Positions 56,841 through 64,000 of a stretch of DNA of 64,000 bases are shown here, piece after piece (within the stretch, counting starts at the first letter, position 1; the number at the start of each line of letters is the position of its first letter). Under the pieces are notes generated by a model. The model was not told the DNA's origin, ran no database searches, and saw only the letters and a list, made by a program, of their open reading frames with translations. The translations under genes and the position numbers were made by a program. Origin of the DNA: Demequinaceae bacterium (GTDB lineage Bacteria > Actinomycetota > Actinomycetes > Actinomycetales > Demequinaceae); assembly GCA_016933155.1 (NCBI GenBank), contig JAFGBM010000007.1, positions 62,001-126,000 of the forward strand, written 5' to 3'.

Positions 56841-57593
56841 TCAGTCACACGATTCTCTGGCCAAAACGGCGGAGAAGAAGCCCGCCGCGGCCTCGGATCG
56901 GCTCTGAAAGGTATCCAGAGCCTCTTCCTGAGCCCCTTTGGCCCGGAGGGGGGCCACCGATACCCGCGTCCTTTCGGCCTCCTGTGCAGCCGCGTGACGC
57001 ACGGCGCGCAGGCCGCGGATCCCTCCACCGGTGGCGAGGTACTCCCCCGCCGCCGTCACCACCTCGACATCCGCCCGTGGGAACCTGCCCGGGAGCCCCT
57101 CCTTGATGATTCCCTCGGCTGCGAGTCGGGGAATCAGGCCGGGTTCCACCCCCGCCCGGGCCGCGAGTTCGTTCGGGGCCAACCAGAGGGGTTCCTCCTC
57201 TCCGACCTCGTGGGGGGCGATTCCCTCTCGGGCCTCTCCCCTGTCCAGGGCGTCGAGCCGTTCGGCGATGACGGTGAGGGGGCGGTAGTGATCCCGCTGC
57301 TGGCGGAGCACGAAACGGAGGCGCTCGACGTCGGCGGGCGAGTAGTGGCGATACCCTCCCCCGGTGCGTTGGGGGCAGACCAACCCCTGGGAGTCGAGGA
57401 ATCGAAGCTTCGACGGGGTCAGGGCGGGGAACTCCGACTGGACGGCGGCCAGCACGTCCGAGACCCGGAGGAGCGGTTCGTGGGAGAGGGCGTGCGGCCA
57501 GGTTCCCGTCCAAGCGGCCTGGGGCTCGCCGACGTCCCTGGAATCGGGCTCGGGCCCACGCCATTCGGCCCGGGCCCCGTCGGACAAGGCCAT
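56841..57593 (-). CDS. ftsR: MerR-type regulator, FtsR-like
   Basis: 250 aa, starting 2 bp after garA. MerR HTH: LLRVSDVLAAVQSEFPALTP, then SKLRFLDSQGLVCPQRTGGG and YRHYSPADVERLRFVLRQQRD. The C-terminal helical part includes APNELAARAGVEPGLIPRLA. In Corynebacterium the homologue (FtsR) regulates ftsZ. The symbol rests on synteny with garA as well as sequence. Confidence 0.82.
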   Translation of the reverse strand: MALSDGARAEWRGPEPDSRDVGEPQAAWTGTWPHALSHEPLLRVSDVLAAVQSEFPALTPSKLRFLDSQGLVCPQRTGGGYRHYSPADVERLRFVLRQQRDHYRPLTVIAERLDALDRGEAREGIAPHEVGEEEPLWLAPNELAARAGVEPGLIPRLAAEGIIKEGLPGRFPRADVEVVTAAGEYLATGGGIRGLRAVRHAAAQEAERTRVSVAPLRAKGAQEEALDTFQSRSEAAAGFFSAVLARESCD

Positions 57594-57595
57594 CG

Positions 57596-58015
57596 CTAGC
57601 GGGCGCCCGGGTAGAACGTCAGCCGGTACTTGCCGATCTGGACCTCGTCCCCCTGCTCGAGCCTCTTGGAGACCGTGCGTTCGCGGTTGACGTAGGTGCC
57701 ATTGAGGGAACCGGCGTCGACGACGTGGAAATCGGCCCCCCGGCGCTCGAACCGGACGTGCTCCCGTGAGACGGTGACGTCGTCCAGGAAGATGTCACCG
57801 TCGACGGACCGGCCTGCGACCGTCACGTCCTGGTCGAGGAGGAACCTCGCCCCGGCGTTCGGGCCGTTGTGGACGATGAGCAGGGCGGAGCCGGGGGGAA
57901 GGGCGTCGACGGCGGCCTCATCCTGTGCCGTCAGCCGGTGGGCGGTGGGCTCTCCCTCGGGCGCGGGCGAGTCGATCGAGAGCGTCTGCTCCACGGGCAA
58001 TTCATCGTCGTTCAT
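57596..58015 (-). CDS. garA: FHA-domain protein GarA/OdhI-like
   Basis: Phosphothreonine-binding regulator of 2-oxoglutarate dehydrogenase and glutamate dehydrogenase. The FHA domain (about 48-139) shows VTVAGRSVDGDIFLDDVTVS, REHVRFERRG, and DAGSLNGTYVNRE. The N-terminal tail has a single Thr11 in VEQTLSI, where GarA/OdhI carry the kinase site ETT. 139 aa. GAGGGG lies 5 nt before the ATG. Confidence 0.9.
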   Translation of the reverse strand: MNDDELPVEQTLSIDSPAPEGEPTAHRLTAQDEAAVDALPPGSALLIVHNGPNAGARFLLDQDVTVAGRSVDGDIFLDDVTVSREHVRFERRGADFHVVDAGSLNGTYVNRERTVSKRLEQGDEVQIGKYRLTFYPGAR

Positions 58016-58042
58016 CGCATCCCCTCATCTGACGGCATGTCC

Positions 58043-58666
58043 CTATCGTAGAACGGAAGCGGCTTTCCGCACCTCTATCACGTAGCCAATCCCGGTTAAC
58101 CAGTACATCTGAGCGGCGAGCACGGCCCAGGTGATGCCGATCGCGTAGCAGGAATCCAAGGCGACGGTGGGTGGGTATCCGGCTTCCCACATGACCCACG
58201 ACAGGTAGGCCAAGGGAAGGGCGACGTAGAAGGCGAAGGTGGCGCCCTTCCCGGGGAAGGTCACCTGCGGGGCCGGGATCCCTCGTCGCGCACCCCACAA
58301 CAGGCCGAGCCCCACGAAGATGTCGCGCGCGATGAGGACACCGGCGAACCACCAGGGAATGACCCCGCGCAACGGAAGCCCGATGACCATCGCAAGGGTC
58401 ATGAGGCGGTCGGCGGCGGGGTCCAGGAGGCGCCCGAGTTTGGTGACCTGGTTCCACTTTCGGGCCAGATAGCCGTCGAAGAAGTCCGAGACACCCGCGA
58501 CCGCGAGGGCGGTGATGGCCCAAGCATCCTGTTTGAGGGCTAGGCAGAGGACGAAGACGAAGATGAGGGCGATGCGAAAGGCCGAGATGGCGTTGGGAAT
58601 CGTCCAGACGCGGTCGCTCGGCACCAGCTCCTGCTCGGTCGCAGGGGGGGCCTTCCGCTTCGTCAC
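58043..58666 (-). CDS. pgsA: CDP-alcohol phosphatidyltransferase (PgsA-like)
   Basis: Integral membrane phospholipid synthase. The family signature DG-x2-AR-x8-G-x3-D-x3-D is present as SDFFDGYLAR, then GRLLDPAADRLMT. About five to six hydrophobic segments. 207 aa. GTG start, 6 nt after a TAGACT box. The product (PGP, PIP or cardiolipin precursor) is not certain from the motif alone. Confidence 0.88.
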   Translation of the reverse strand: MTKRKAPPATEQELVPSDRVWTIPNAISAFRIALIFVFVLCLALKQDAWAITALAVAGVSDFFDGYLARKWNQVTKLGRLLDPAADRLMTLAMVIGLPLRGVIPWWFAGVLIARDIFVGLGLLWGARRGIPAPQVTFPGKGATFAFYVALPLAYLSWVMWEAGYPPTVALDSCYAIGITWAVLAAQMYWLTGIGYVIEVRKAASVLR

Positions 58667-58672
58667 ACCGTG

Positions 58673-58678
58673 AGTCTA
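58673..58678 (-). promoter_or_regulatory. -10 box TAGACT, likely leaderless promoter of pgsA
   Basis: Minus-strand TAGACT, 6 nt, then the GTG at 58666. Confidence 0.5.
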
Positions 58679-59098
58679 GCGAGGGGCGACGGGCTCGATA
58701 CCCAGCGATTCCAGAAGACCCAGCACCCGGAGCCGAATCTCGTCGCGGATGGAGCGGACGGCCTCAATGCCCTGCCCGGCCGGATCCTCGAGAACCCAGT
58801 CCTCGTACCGCTTCCCAGGGAAAAAGGGACAGGCGTCGCCGCATCCCATCGTCACGACGACATCCGACGCCTCGACGGCCTCGGTCGTGAGGACCTTGGG
58901 TTGTTCATCCCGGATATCGATCTCGGCCTCCAGCATGGCCTCGACGGCGATCGGGTTGATCTCGTCGGCCGGAAGAGATCCCGCCGAGCGGACCTCGACC
59001 CGGTTCTGCCCGAGGGCCCGTAGGAAACCCGCAGCCATCTGGGATCGGCCTGCGTTGTGAACACACACGAACAGCACGGAGGGAAGAGACTCGGTCAT
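58676..59098 (-). CDS. arsC: Low-molecular-weight phosphatase fold arsenate reductase-like protein
   Basis: ATG 59098 gives 140 aa. LFVCVHNAGRSQMAAGF contains the Cys12-X5-Arg18 catalytic loop. GCGDACPFFPGKRYEDWVLEDP carries further Cys residues and the Asp-Pro general acid. This fits thioredoxin- or mycothiol-linked arsenate reductases. No arsR or arsenite pump gene is adjacent, so a role in arsenic resistance is not shown. Confidence 0.85.
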   Translation of the reverse strand: MTESLPSVLFVCVHNAGRSQMAAGFLRALGQNRVEVRSAGSLPADEINPIAVEAMLEAEIDIRDEQPKVLTTEAVEASDVVVTMGCGDACPFFPGKRYEDWVLEDPAGQGIEAVRSIRDEIRLRVLGLLESLGIEPVAPR

Positions 59099-59105
59099 GA
59101 ATGCC

Positions 59106-59111
59106 AGGCTA
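59106..59111 (-). promoter_or_regulatory. -10 box TAGCCT, likely leaderless promoter of the arsC-like gene
   Basis: Minus-strand TAGCCT, 7 nt, then ATG 59098. It supports this start over the longer upstream frame. Confidence 0.5.
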
Positions 59112-59142
59112 GGGCAGCAAAGTGAACCGAAGGTTACGACGA

Positions 59143-60579
59143 TTAAGCTTCGGGGAGGGTCTCGAACAACGGACCCTTCTCGAGTTCTGCGCTCACCAAT
59201 CCGATGCGCTGGGATCGCCCCACCTCGACCGCCCCCAGGCATTTGGCGACGATGGCGGGCTCGGCCAACTGGATCGTGTCATCATCCAGCCCGACCCCGG
59301 TGAACTCCTCCCCGATCTGACCGGAGAGCAATGCGGCTTCCACGGCGTCGATGCAGGCCCGGTCGACACGACTGGAGGCATTGTCCGAACGGGCCATCGC
59401 CTCCCCCAGCGACGGGAGGGCCGACCGAACCCATTTGGGTGTCGCCCGGCCCTCCCTGATCGCGAGGCACGCCTCGGTCGCGAAACGATCGACGAGGCGT
59501 CGAAGGGGGGCGGTGACGTGGGCGTAGGGAACCCCGAGCGCCCCATGGGAGACGACCTCGGGGCGGGGCAGGTCGGGATCCGAGTCGTCGAAGGGAACCC
59601 AGGCCGCCCCCCTGAAGAGCGCGGTCGCGTACGTCAGGAAGGCAGCGGTCGTCGGGGAATCGAGGTCGAGCCGGGCGAGGACGTCCGGGTACGATTCATG
59701 ATCGCTCCACTCGATCCCGAGGGCGACGGCCTGGTGTCGAAGGCGTCTGAGGGCCTTGTCCTCGGCGGGGGGAAGGGTGCGAAGAACACCGATGCCCCCC
59801 TCCAACATCAGCCGGGCGGCGGCCTCGCCCGTCAGGAGCGAGACCTGGGCGTTGTCGTCCTCGATCCCCCGCGCCGCGCGGAACCGAAGGACGAGTCGGC
59901 CCTCCTCGACCCCAACCGCCTGAGAGGGCTTGGGTAGGGTCACGGCTCCCCGGGACCGGGCCAGGGTCCGACGCCGCTCCCCCACCTCCCCGAGGAGCGA
60001 GACCAGCCCGGAGGCGGCCGACGGAGGGCTTGAGGCAAGCTCGGCGTAGGAGTACTGGTGACGGGAACGCACCCAGACGCGGGTCAGGTCGACCTCCGAG
60101 AGGTCTCCCTTCCCATCGAGGTCGAGGGTCCAGAGAACGGCCTTGGTGCGCTGGCCGGGAAGGAGGGACGCGTAGCCTTCGGACATGACGGGCGGATGGA
60201 GGCCGATGCGCCGGTCCGGGCAGTAAACCGTCTGGCCTCGGCTTCTCGTGTCTGCGTCGAGTTCTCCATCGGGGGTCACGTGGGCGCCGACATCCGCGAT
60301 CGCGTAGAAAACCCGATGACCGTCTCCTCGCCGTTCGATGTGGACGGCCTGGTCCAGGTCGAGCGCGCCCTCGGGGTCGATGGTGACGAGGGGAAGGTCG
60401 GTCGCGTCGGCCCGTTCCCCGGGAACGTGGTCGTGCTCGGCATCCATTCGGGCGTGCTCGGCCTCGAAGTAGACGCCAGGCGCGTAGCCCTCCTGGATCC
60501 CTGCCCTCTCGCGGATATGCTGGAAGTACGGCTCGAGCTCGGTCAGGCGCGGGCGCGCCAACTGACGACGGATGTGCAT
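59143..60579 (-). CDS. RNB-domain exoribonuclease (RNase II/R-like)
   Basis: 3'-5' RNA exonuclease family. The active site TIDPEGALDLDQAV gives three Asp with Gln at the fourth position, as in many actinobacterial RNB proteins. YAIADVGAHVTPDGELD, LHPPVMSEGYASLLPGQ and YAHVTAPLRRLVDRF follow. 478 aa, without the cold-shock and S1 domains of RNase R, so it is a compact form. Confidence 0.9.
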   Translation of the reverse strand: MHIRRQLARPRLTELEPYFQHIRERAGIQEGYAPGVYFEAEHARMDAEHDHVPGERADATDLPLVTIDPEGALDLDQAVHIERRGDGHRVFYAIADVGAHVTPDGELDADTRSRGQTVYCPDRRIGLHPPVMSEGYASLLPGQRTKAVLWTLDLDGKGDLSEVDLTRVWVRSRHQYSYAELASSPPSAASGLVSLLGEVGERRRTLARSRGAVTLPKPSQAVGVEEGRLVLRFRAARGIEDDNAQVSLLTGEAAARLMLEGGIGVLRTLPPAEDKALRRLRHQAVALGIEWSDHESYPDVLARLDLDSPTTAAFLTYATALFRGAAWVPFDDSDPDLPRPEVVSHGALGVPYAHVTAPLRRLVDRFATEACLAIREGRATPKWVRSALPSLGEAMARSDNASSRVDRACIDAVEAALLSGQIGEEFTGVGLDDDTIQLAEPAIVAKCLGAVEVGRSQRIGLVSAELEKGPLFETLPEA

Positions 60580-60585
60580 GCGGCT

Positions 60586-60591
60586 AGCCTA
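60586..60591 (-). promoter_or_regulatory. -10 box TAGGCT, likely leaderless promoter of the RNB gene
   Basis: Minus-strand TAGGCT, 6 nt, then ATG 60579. Confidence 0.5.
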
Positions 60592-60636
60592 TGGGTCCGG
60601 TGACCAGGCATCCTCCCGGCCGCCGGACACATCCGA

Positions 60637-61131
60637 CTACTTCTTCTTGGAGTCCTTGTCGTCCTTCTTCTTCGGGATCATGAAGACGGCAAGGAGGCAG
60701 ATGAGTGCGCCGAAGAGTGCCGCGTACATTCCTATGCCAGCGCTTGCCACCTCGTCCCCGGCAAGCGAGTTCGCCAACTTGATGGTGAGGTTATCGCCTG
60801 AGGGGACATCGATGACCGGCTGGAGGACCGCCCCGAGGGCAAGGGAAACCGCAATGGCAGCCAGGCTTCCGAACCGCTTGATGGCGACGAGCAGCACGCT
60901 GACAAGGATGAGTACGATCGCGACCTTGCCGGACATGGCGTTGAACAACTTCGGTGTTTCATCCCCGGGGATTCCATCATAGAACGCCAGGAATGAGCCG
61001 AAGAGGAAGAGGGCAGCGCCGACGAGCGATACAACGAGGGCGACGGGCAACGAGATTTTCTGCTTCTCTTCTGGTGGCTCAACGGGCTTCGGGGCCGGTT
61101 CGGATGTCGGTTTCGGCTTTTCTTCAGTCAT
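60637..61131 (-). CDS. Small multi-pass membrane protein 1 of 3
   Basis: 164 aa, unknown family. A Pro/Glu/Lys-rich N-terminal tail (about 1-25) is followed by about four hydrophobic helices and a Lys/Asp tail (IPKKKDDKDSKKK). After the first helix comes FGSFLAFYDG, comparable to the FLPF stretch in the two neighbouring genes. ATG start after AAGGAG. It appears to be one of three related tandem genes. Confidence 0.7.
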   Translation of the reverse strand: MTEEKPKPTSEPAPKPVEPPEEKQKISLPVALVVSLVGAALFLFGSFLAFYDGIPGDETPKLFNAMSGKVAIVLILVSVLLVAIKRFGSLAAIAVSLALGAVLQPVIDVPSGDNLTIKLANSLAGDEVASAGIGMYAALFGALICLLAVFMIPKKKDDKDSKKK

Positions 61132-61180
61132 AGGGGAAGGCTCCTTCGTTGGAGGTTGATGTCACGGACCAGCAATTTGG

Positions 61181-61186
61181 ACGCTA
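61181..61186 (-). promoter_or_regulatory. -10 box TAGCGT of membrane gene 1
   Basis: Minus-strand TAGCGT about 50 bp before the gene, in a context (GTAGCGTCC) shared with the next gene. Confidence 0.4.
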
Positions 61187-61221
61187 CCACCATGATTCTC
61201 GGGGCGCATCAGAGACAAGGA

Positions 61222-61259
61222 GATGGGGCGCGACCCGTGGACACGGATCACGCCCCATC
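61222..61259 (-). terminator. Hairpin terminator after membrane gene 2
   Basis: GATGGGGCG (61222-61230) pairs with CGCCCCATC (61251-61259), with inner CCGTG/CACGG pairing. It lies 18 bp after the stop of the gene at 61278 on the minus strand. There is no T-run, which is common in actinobacterial terminators. Confidence 0.6.
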
Positions 61260-61277
61260 CCATCGATCAACGGATTG

Positions 61278-61685
61278 TCACTTCTTCTCTGCGGTGCTCT
61301 CCTTTACTTTGGAGATCAAAGCTTCGATCGTCGCCCAAACACCAATTGCAGCTGCGGCGATGACGATGAAGGCTCCCCACTTAATGCCCATGCCGAGCCC
61401 GCCACTGCTTTCTAGAAGAGCGACAATCACTCCTAGCGCTGCGCAAGCGAACCCAATTGATGCAAGCAGCGGCTGCTTGAGGAAGATGCATACGGCGCCG
61501 ACCGCCCCACCGATCAGAACGAGGAAGCCAAGGTTGAAATCCATGACATTGCCACTGACGCTATACGGCCCTATTCCCCAACCCCTGAAAGGAAGGAAAG
61601 AGCCGATGACCAGGGCTAGTCCGGCGTAGACACCAAACTGCTCCTTCGAGGAGAGTTCCTTGAACTTCTTGAGGATATCGTCCAC
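61278..61685 (-). CDS. Small multi-pass membrane protein 2 of 3
   Basis: 135 aa, unknown family. A short charged N terminus (MDDILKKFKELSSKEQ) precedes about four hydrophobic helices, with GSFLPFRGWGIGPYS after the first. A charged C-terminal end (KVKESTAEKK) follows. GTG start after AAAGGAG. Related in layout to its two neighbours and ended by its own terminator. Confidence 0.7.
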   Translation of the reverse strand: MDDILKKFKELSSKEQFGVYAGLALVIGSFLPFRGWGIGPYSVSGNVMDFNLGFLVLIGGAVGAVCIFLKQPLLASIGFACAALGVIVALLESSGGLGMGIKWGAFIVIAAAAIGVWATIEALISKVKESTAEKK

Positions 61686-61731
61686 TGTTTACTCACTCCT
61701 TTGTCGAGATGGTGCTGGATCGCACAATGCG

Positions 61732-61737
61732 ACGCTA
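61732..61737 (-). promoter_or_regulatory. -10 box TAGCGT of membrane gene 2
   Basis: Minus-strand TAGCGT in CTAGCGTCG, about 47 bp before the GTG. Confidence 0.4.
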
Positions 61738-61772
61738 GCACGGTACCTACGTTGATGTCAGGAGGAACTCAA

Positions 61773-62150
61773 TCAGTCTGGCAGGTTGTCTTCCGCCGTC
61801 ATTCGGGAGGCTTTTCGCTTGTCTCCCATCGCCGCGATGGCCGCGATTGAGGTAAGGACGGCCCCTGCGATGATGACGTATCCCCCGATGCCGAGGTCGA
61901 ACCCTTTGTCTGAGGAGTCGACCATGTCCATGACCGAGATCGAGCCTCCAAGCAGCGAGATGATGACAACGAAGGTGTTCCAGCGAAGGACTATTCCAAC
62001 GGCGGCAAGGACCACAACTCCCAGCACGAGTTTCCCATCGTCTCCATCCCACAGCGAAATGGAGATGAAGAATGCCTTCGCGAACGGGAGGAAAAGTCCG
62101 ATAAGCATCACAACTACTCCGATGAGGGCGACAAGTTGCTTCTTGGACAT
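61773..62150 (-). CDS. Small multi-pass membrane protein 3 of 3
   Basis: 125 aa, unknown family. First helix with LIGLFLPFAKAF, then three more hydrophobic helices and a polar C terminus (KRKASRMTAEDNLPD). ATG 62150 with AAAAGGAG just upstream. The divergent DEAD-box gene starts 117 bp away. Confidence 0.7.
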   Translation of the reverse strand: MSKKQLVALIGVVVMLIGLFLPFAKAFFISISLWDGDDGKLVLGVVVLAAVGIVLRWNTFVVIISLLGGSISVMDMVDSSDKGFDLGIGGYVIIAGAVLTSIAAIAAMGDKRKASRMTAEDNLPD

Positions 62151-62179
62151 GCTGGCTCCTTTTCGATGGGTTATTCAGG

Positions 62180-62185
62180 AGCCTA
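62180..62185 (-). promoter_or_regulatory. -10 box TAGGCT of membrane gene 3
   Basis: Minus-strand TAGGCT in CTAGGCTCC, 30 bp before the ATG, giving a leader with AAAAGGAG. Confidence 0.4.
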
Positions 62186-62254
62186 GCCGGTGTCTTGCTG
62201 CTCTTGGGGGGTCGGTATCTTTCGGTTTCGTCGGCCAAGGTTGCGAGGGAACCG

Positions 62255-62260
62255 TACGGT
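62255..62260 (+). promoter_or_regulatory. -10 box TACGGT, likely leaderless promoter of the DEAD-box gene
   Basis: TACGGT, 6 nt, then ATG 62267. It supports this start over the longer open frame from 62195. Confidence 0.45.
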
Positions 62261-62266
62261 TGTCCT

Positions 62267-63958
62267 ATGCCCTCCGACTCGCGCGATGACTCCCCTACCC
62301 CATCCTTCGCCGACCTGGGCCTTCCGGACCACGTCCTTAAGGCCCTCGACGACGTGGGGTATGAGACACCCTCGGCGATCCAGGAGGCGACCATTCCCCC
62401 GTTGCTTGCCGGTCGAGATGTCGTCGGCCTCGCTCAGACGGGTACCGGCAAGACTGCGGCCTTCGCCCTGCCGATCCTCGCCCGACTCGACCGCACTCAG
62501 AAGACGCCCCAAGCGCTCGTCCTCACCCCCACGCGAGAACTCGCCCTTCAGGTGTGCGAGGCCTTCGAGAGGTATGCAGCCCACGTAAAGGGAGTCCATG
62601 TGCTTCCCGTCTACGGCGGCCAGGGCTACGGCGTGCAGCTCTCCGCCTTACGGAGGGGAGTCCACATCGTCGTCGGCACACCGGGCCGCATCATGGACCT
62701 GCTAGACAAGCGCGCCCTCGACCTGTCCGAACTCAAGTACCTGGTGCTCGACGAGGCCGACGAGATGCTCAAGATGGGCTTCGCCGAGGATGTCGAGACC
62801 ATCCTCGCCCAGACGCCCGCGACCAAGCAGGTGGCGATGTTCTCGGCGACGATGCCCCCGGCGATCCGCCGCCTCTCCGCCAAGTATCTGAACGACCCGC
62901 AAGAGATCACGATCCAGCAGAAGACCAGCACCGTCGCCGGTCTGACCCAGCGTTACCTGATCGTCTCGTACCCGCAGAAGGTCGACGCCCTGACCCGCAT
63001 CCTCGAGGTGGAGAACTTCGAGGCCATGCTGGTCTTCACCCGCACCAAGAACGAAACTGAGGCACTCGCGGAGAAACTCCGAGCCCGAGGATTCGGCGCG
63101 GCCGCCATCAACGGCGACGTGGTGCAGGCGCAGCGGGAGCGCACCATCAAGCAACTCCGGGACGGCAAACTCGACATCTTGGTGGCCACCGATGTGGCGG
63201 CGCGGGGCTTGGACGTCGATCGCATCAGCCACGTCGTCAACTTCGACATCCCGATCGACACCGAGTCGTACGTGCACCGGGTGGGTCGGACGGGCCGCGC
63301 CGGGCGCACCGGCGATGCCATCAGCTTCGTCACTCCTCGTGAACGGCGGATGCTGAGTGCCATCGAGCGCGCCACCCGCCAACCGCTGACTCAGATGAGT
63401 CTGCCGAGCGTCGACGACGTCAACGCCACACGCCTGACTCGATTCGACGACTCGATAACGGCGGCCCTGGCCCGGACCGACGAGATCCGGCAATTCCGCG
63501 ACATCGTGGGCCACTACGTCGAGCATCACGACGTGCCCGAGGCCGACGTCGCCGCTGCCCTCGCCGTGGTGGCGCAGGGCAACCGGCCCCTGCTCATGTC
63601 GGCCGACGAGGAGAGGGTGGCTATGCCCAGCTCCGGCCCGACCATCACCTATCGCATTGCCGTAGGCAAGCGCCACAAGGTCGAACCGCGCCAGATCGTG
63701 GGCGCCATCGCCAATGAGGGTGGTCTCACCCGCGGCGACTTCGGAGCGATCACGATCCACCCAGGCTTCTCCTTGGTGGAACTGCCCGCCGACCTTTCGA
63801 CCGACACCCTCCGGAAACTCTCCACGACCCGAATCAGCGGGGTGCTCATCGGCCTCCGCCCGGATACCGGGATTCCGACGGCACGGCCCGGCAGTACCGC
63901 CTTCCAGCCTCGAAGGCCACGCAAGGCCAAGGGCCGCCGCCCTCCGAACCAGACGTGA
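62267..63958 (+). CDS. deaD: DEAD-box RNA helicase (DeaD/CsdA-like)
   Basis: 563 aa. Q-motif region (SFADLGLPDHVLKALDDVGY), Walker A AQTGTGKT (56-63), PTRELALQV, LVLDEADEML, FSATMP, and HRVGRTGRAG. The C-terminal part includes a DbpA-like RNA-binding domain (TYRIAVGKRHKVEPRQIVGA) and a basic tail (RRPRKAKGRRPP). It probably acts in ribosome assembly and RNA turnover, especially in the cold. The 42 bases after its stop show nothing further. Confidence 0.93.
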   Translation: MPSDSRDDSPTPSFADLGLPDHVLKALDDVGYETPSAIQEATIPPLLAGRDVVGLAQTGTGKTAAFALPILARLDRTQKTPQALVLTPTRELALQVCEAFERYAAHVKGVHVLPVYGGQGYGVQLSALRRGVHIVVGTPGRIMDLLDKRALDLSELKYLVLDEADEMLKMGFAEDVETILAQTPATKQVAMFSATMPPAIRRLSAKYLNDPQEITIQQKTSTVAGLTQRYLIVSYPQKVDALTRILEVENFEAMLVFTRTKNETEALAEKLRARGFGAAAINGDVVQAQRERTIKQLRDGKLDILVATDVAARGLDVDRISHVVNFDIPIDTESYVHRVGRTGRAGRTGDAISFVTPRERRMLSAIERATRQPLTQMSLPSVDDVNATRLTRFDDSITAALARTDEIRQFRDIVGHYVEHHDVPEADVAAALAVVAQGNRPLLMSADEERVAMPSSGPTITYRIAVGKRHKVEPRQIVGAIANEGGLTRGDFGAITIHPGFSLVELPADLSTDTLRKLSTTRISGVLIGLRPDTGIPTARPGSTAFQPRRPRKAKGRRPPNQT

Positions 63959-64000
63959 GCATCATGAAGCCCCTGCGGGCCCTTCTGTCCCCCACATGGC

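Noticed and set aside
1-64000. CRISPR array, rRNA or tRNA genes, insertion-sequence transposases
   Set aside because: No regularly spaced repeat, rRNA or tRNA signature, or DDE transposase was seen on either strand.

Overview
The window is a chromosomal segment of a high-GC actinobacterium. The assignment rests on several actinobacterial hallmarks: an mIHF-type integration host factor between pyrF and gmk, RbpA, PafB/PafC, a GarA-type FHA protein beside an FtsR-like MerR gene, a PriA without helicase motifs, and many genes that begin 6-7 nt downstream of a TANNNT -10 box (leaderless transcripts). Type IV pilus genes beside the aro cluster and the order aro-efp-nusB-pyr-mihF-gmk-rpoZ-coaBC-metK-priA-fmt are typical of Actinomycetes. 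I cannot name a genus.

Layout. 1-4.8 kb: end of a type IV pilus locus (partial secreted pilus-cluster protein, prepilin peptidase, pilM, pilN, pilO). 4.9-8.2 kb: shikimate genes aroC-aroK-aroB-aroQ. 8.2-17.4 kb: efp-nusB, then a translationally coupled pyrimidine operon pyrR-pyrB-pyrC-carA-carB-pyrF, with a likely PyrR-binding hairpin over the pyrR ribosome-binding site. 17.4-24.7 kb: mihF, gmk, rpoZ, coaBC, metK, priA, fmt, rpe. 24.7-28.0 kb: riboflavin genes ribD-ribE-ribBA-ribH. 28.0-29.1 kb: hisE-hisG. 29.1-37.4 kb: pafB-pafC, a lipid-kinase-like gene, helY, lnt, a dolichol-phosphate-mannose-synthase-like gene, and convergent rbpA with a SigR-type promoter. 37.6-40.6 kb: a LacI-sensor/GGDEF/EAL protein.

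About 40.6-51.5 kb is an accessory island, all on the minus strand and visibly less GC-rich than its flanks. Its nine coding regions overlap or nearly abut: tyrosine recombinase, XRE regulator, zinc-ribbon recombinase-like protein, C5-cytosine methyltransferase, GHKL/MORC-like ATPase with a zinc ribbon, Mrr-nuclease/SF2-helicase fusion, sigma-region-4/winged-helix protein, a 57-residue six-cysteine protein, and an unrecognised 226-residue protein. This is the best candidate for a poorly described system: a methyltransferase/ATPase/helicase-nuclease anti-phage or restriction cassette, coupled to its own mobility and regulatory genes. GHKL/MORC-type ATPases linked to restriction-modification operons have been described from comparative genomics, so the parts are known. 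The exact set, the small cysteine protein and the translational coupling to the recombinase module look unusual.

52-64 kb returns to core genes: flavodoxin-domain protein, pyruvate carboxylase, two MerR regulators, garA, pgsA, a low-molecular-weight-phosphatase/arsenate-reductase-like gene, an RNB exoribonuclease, three tandem small membrane proteins with separate promoters, and a DEAD-box RNA helicase. No rRNA, tRNA or CRISPR array was seen, and no gene-free gap exceeds about 260 bp.
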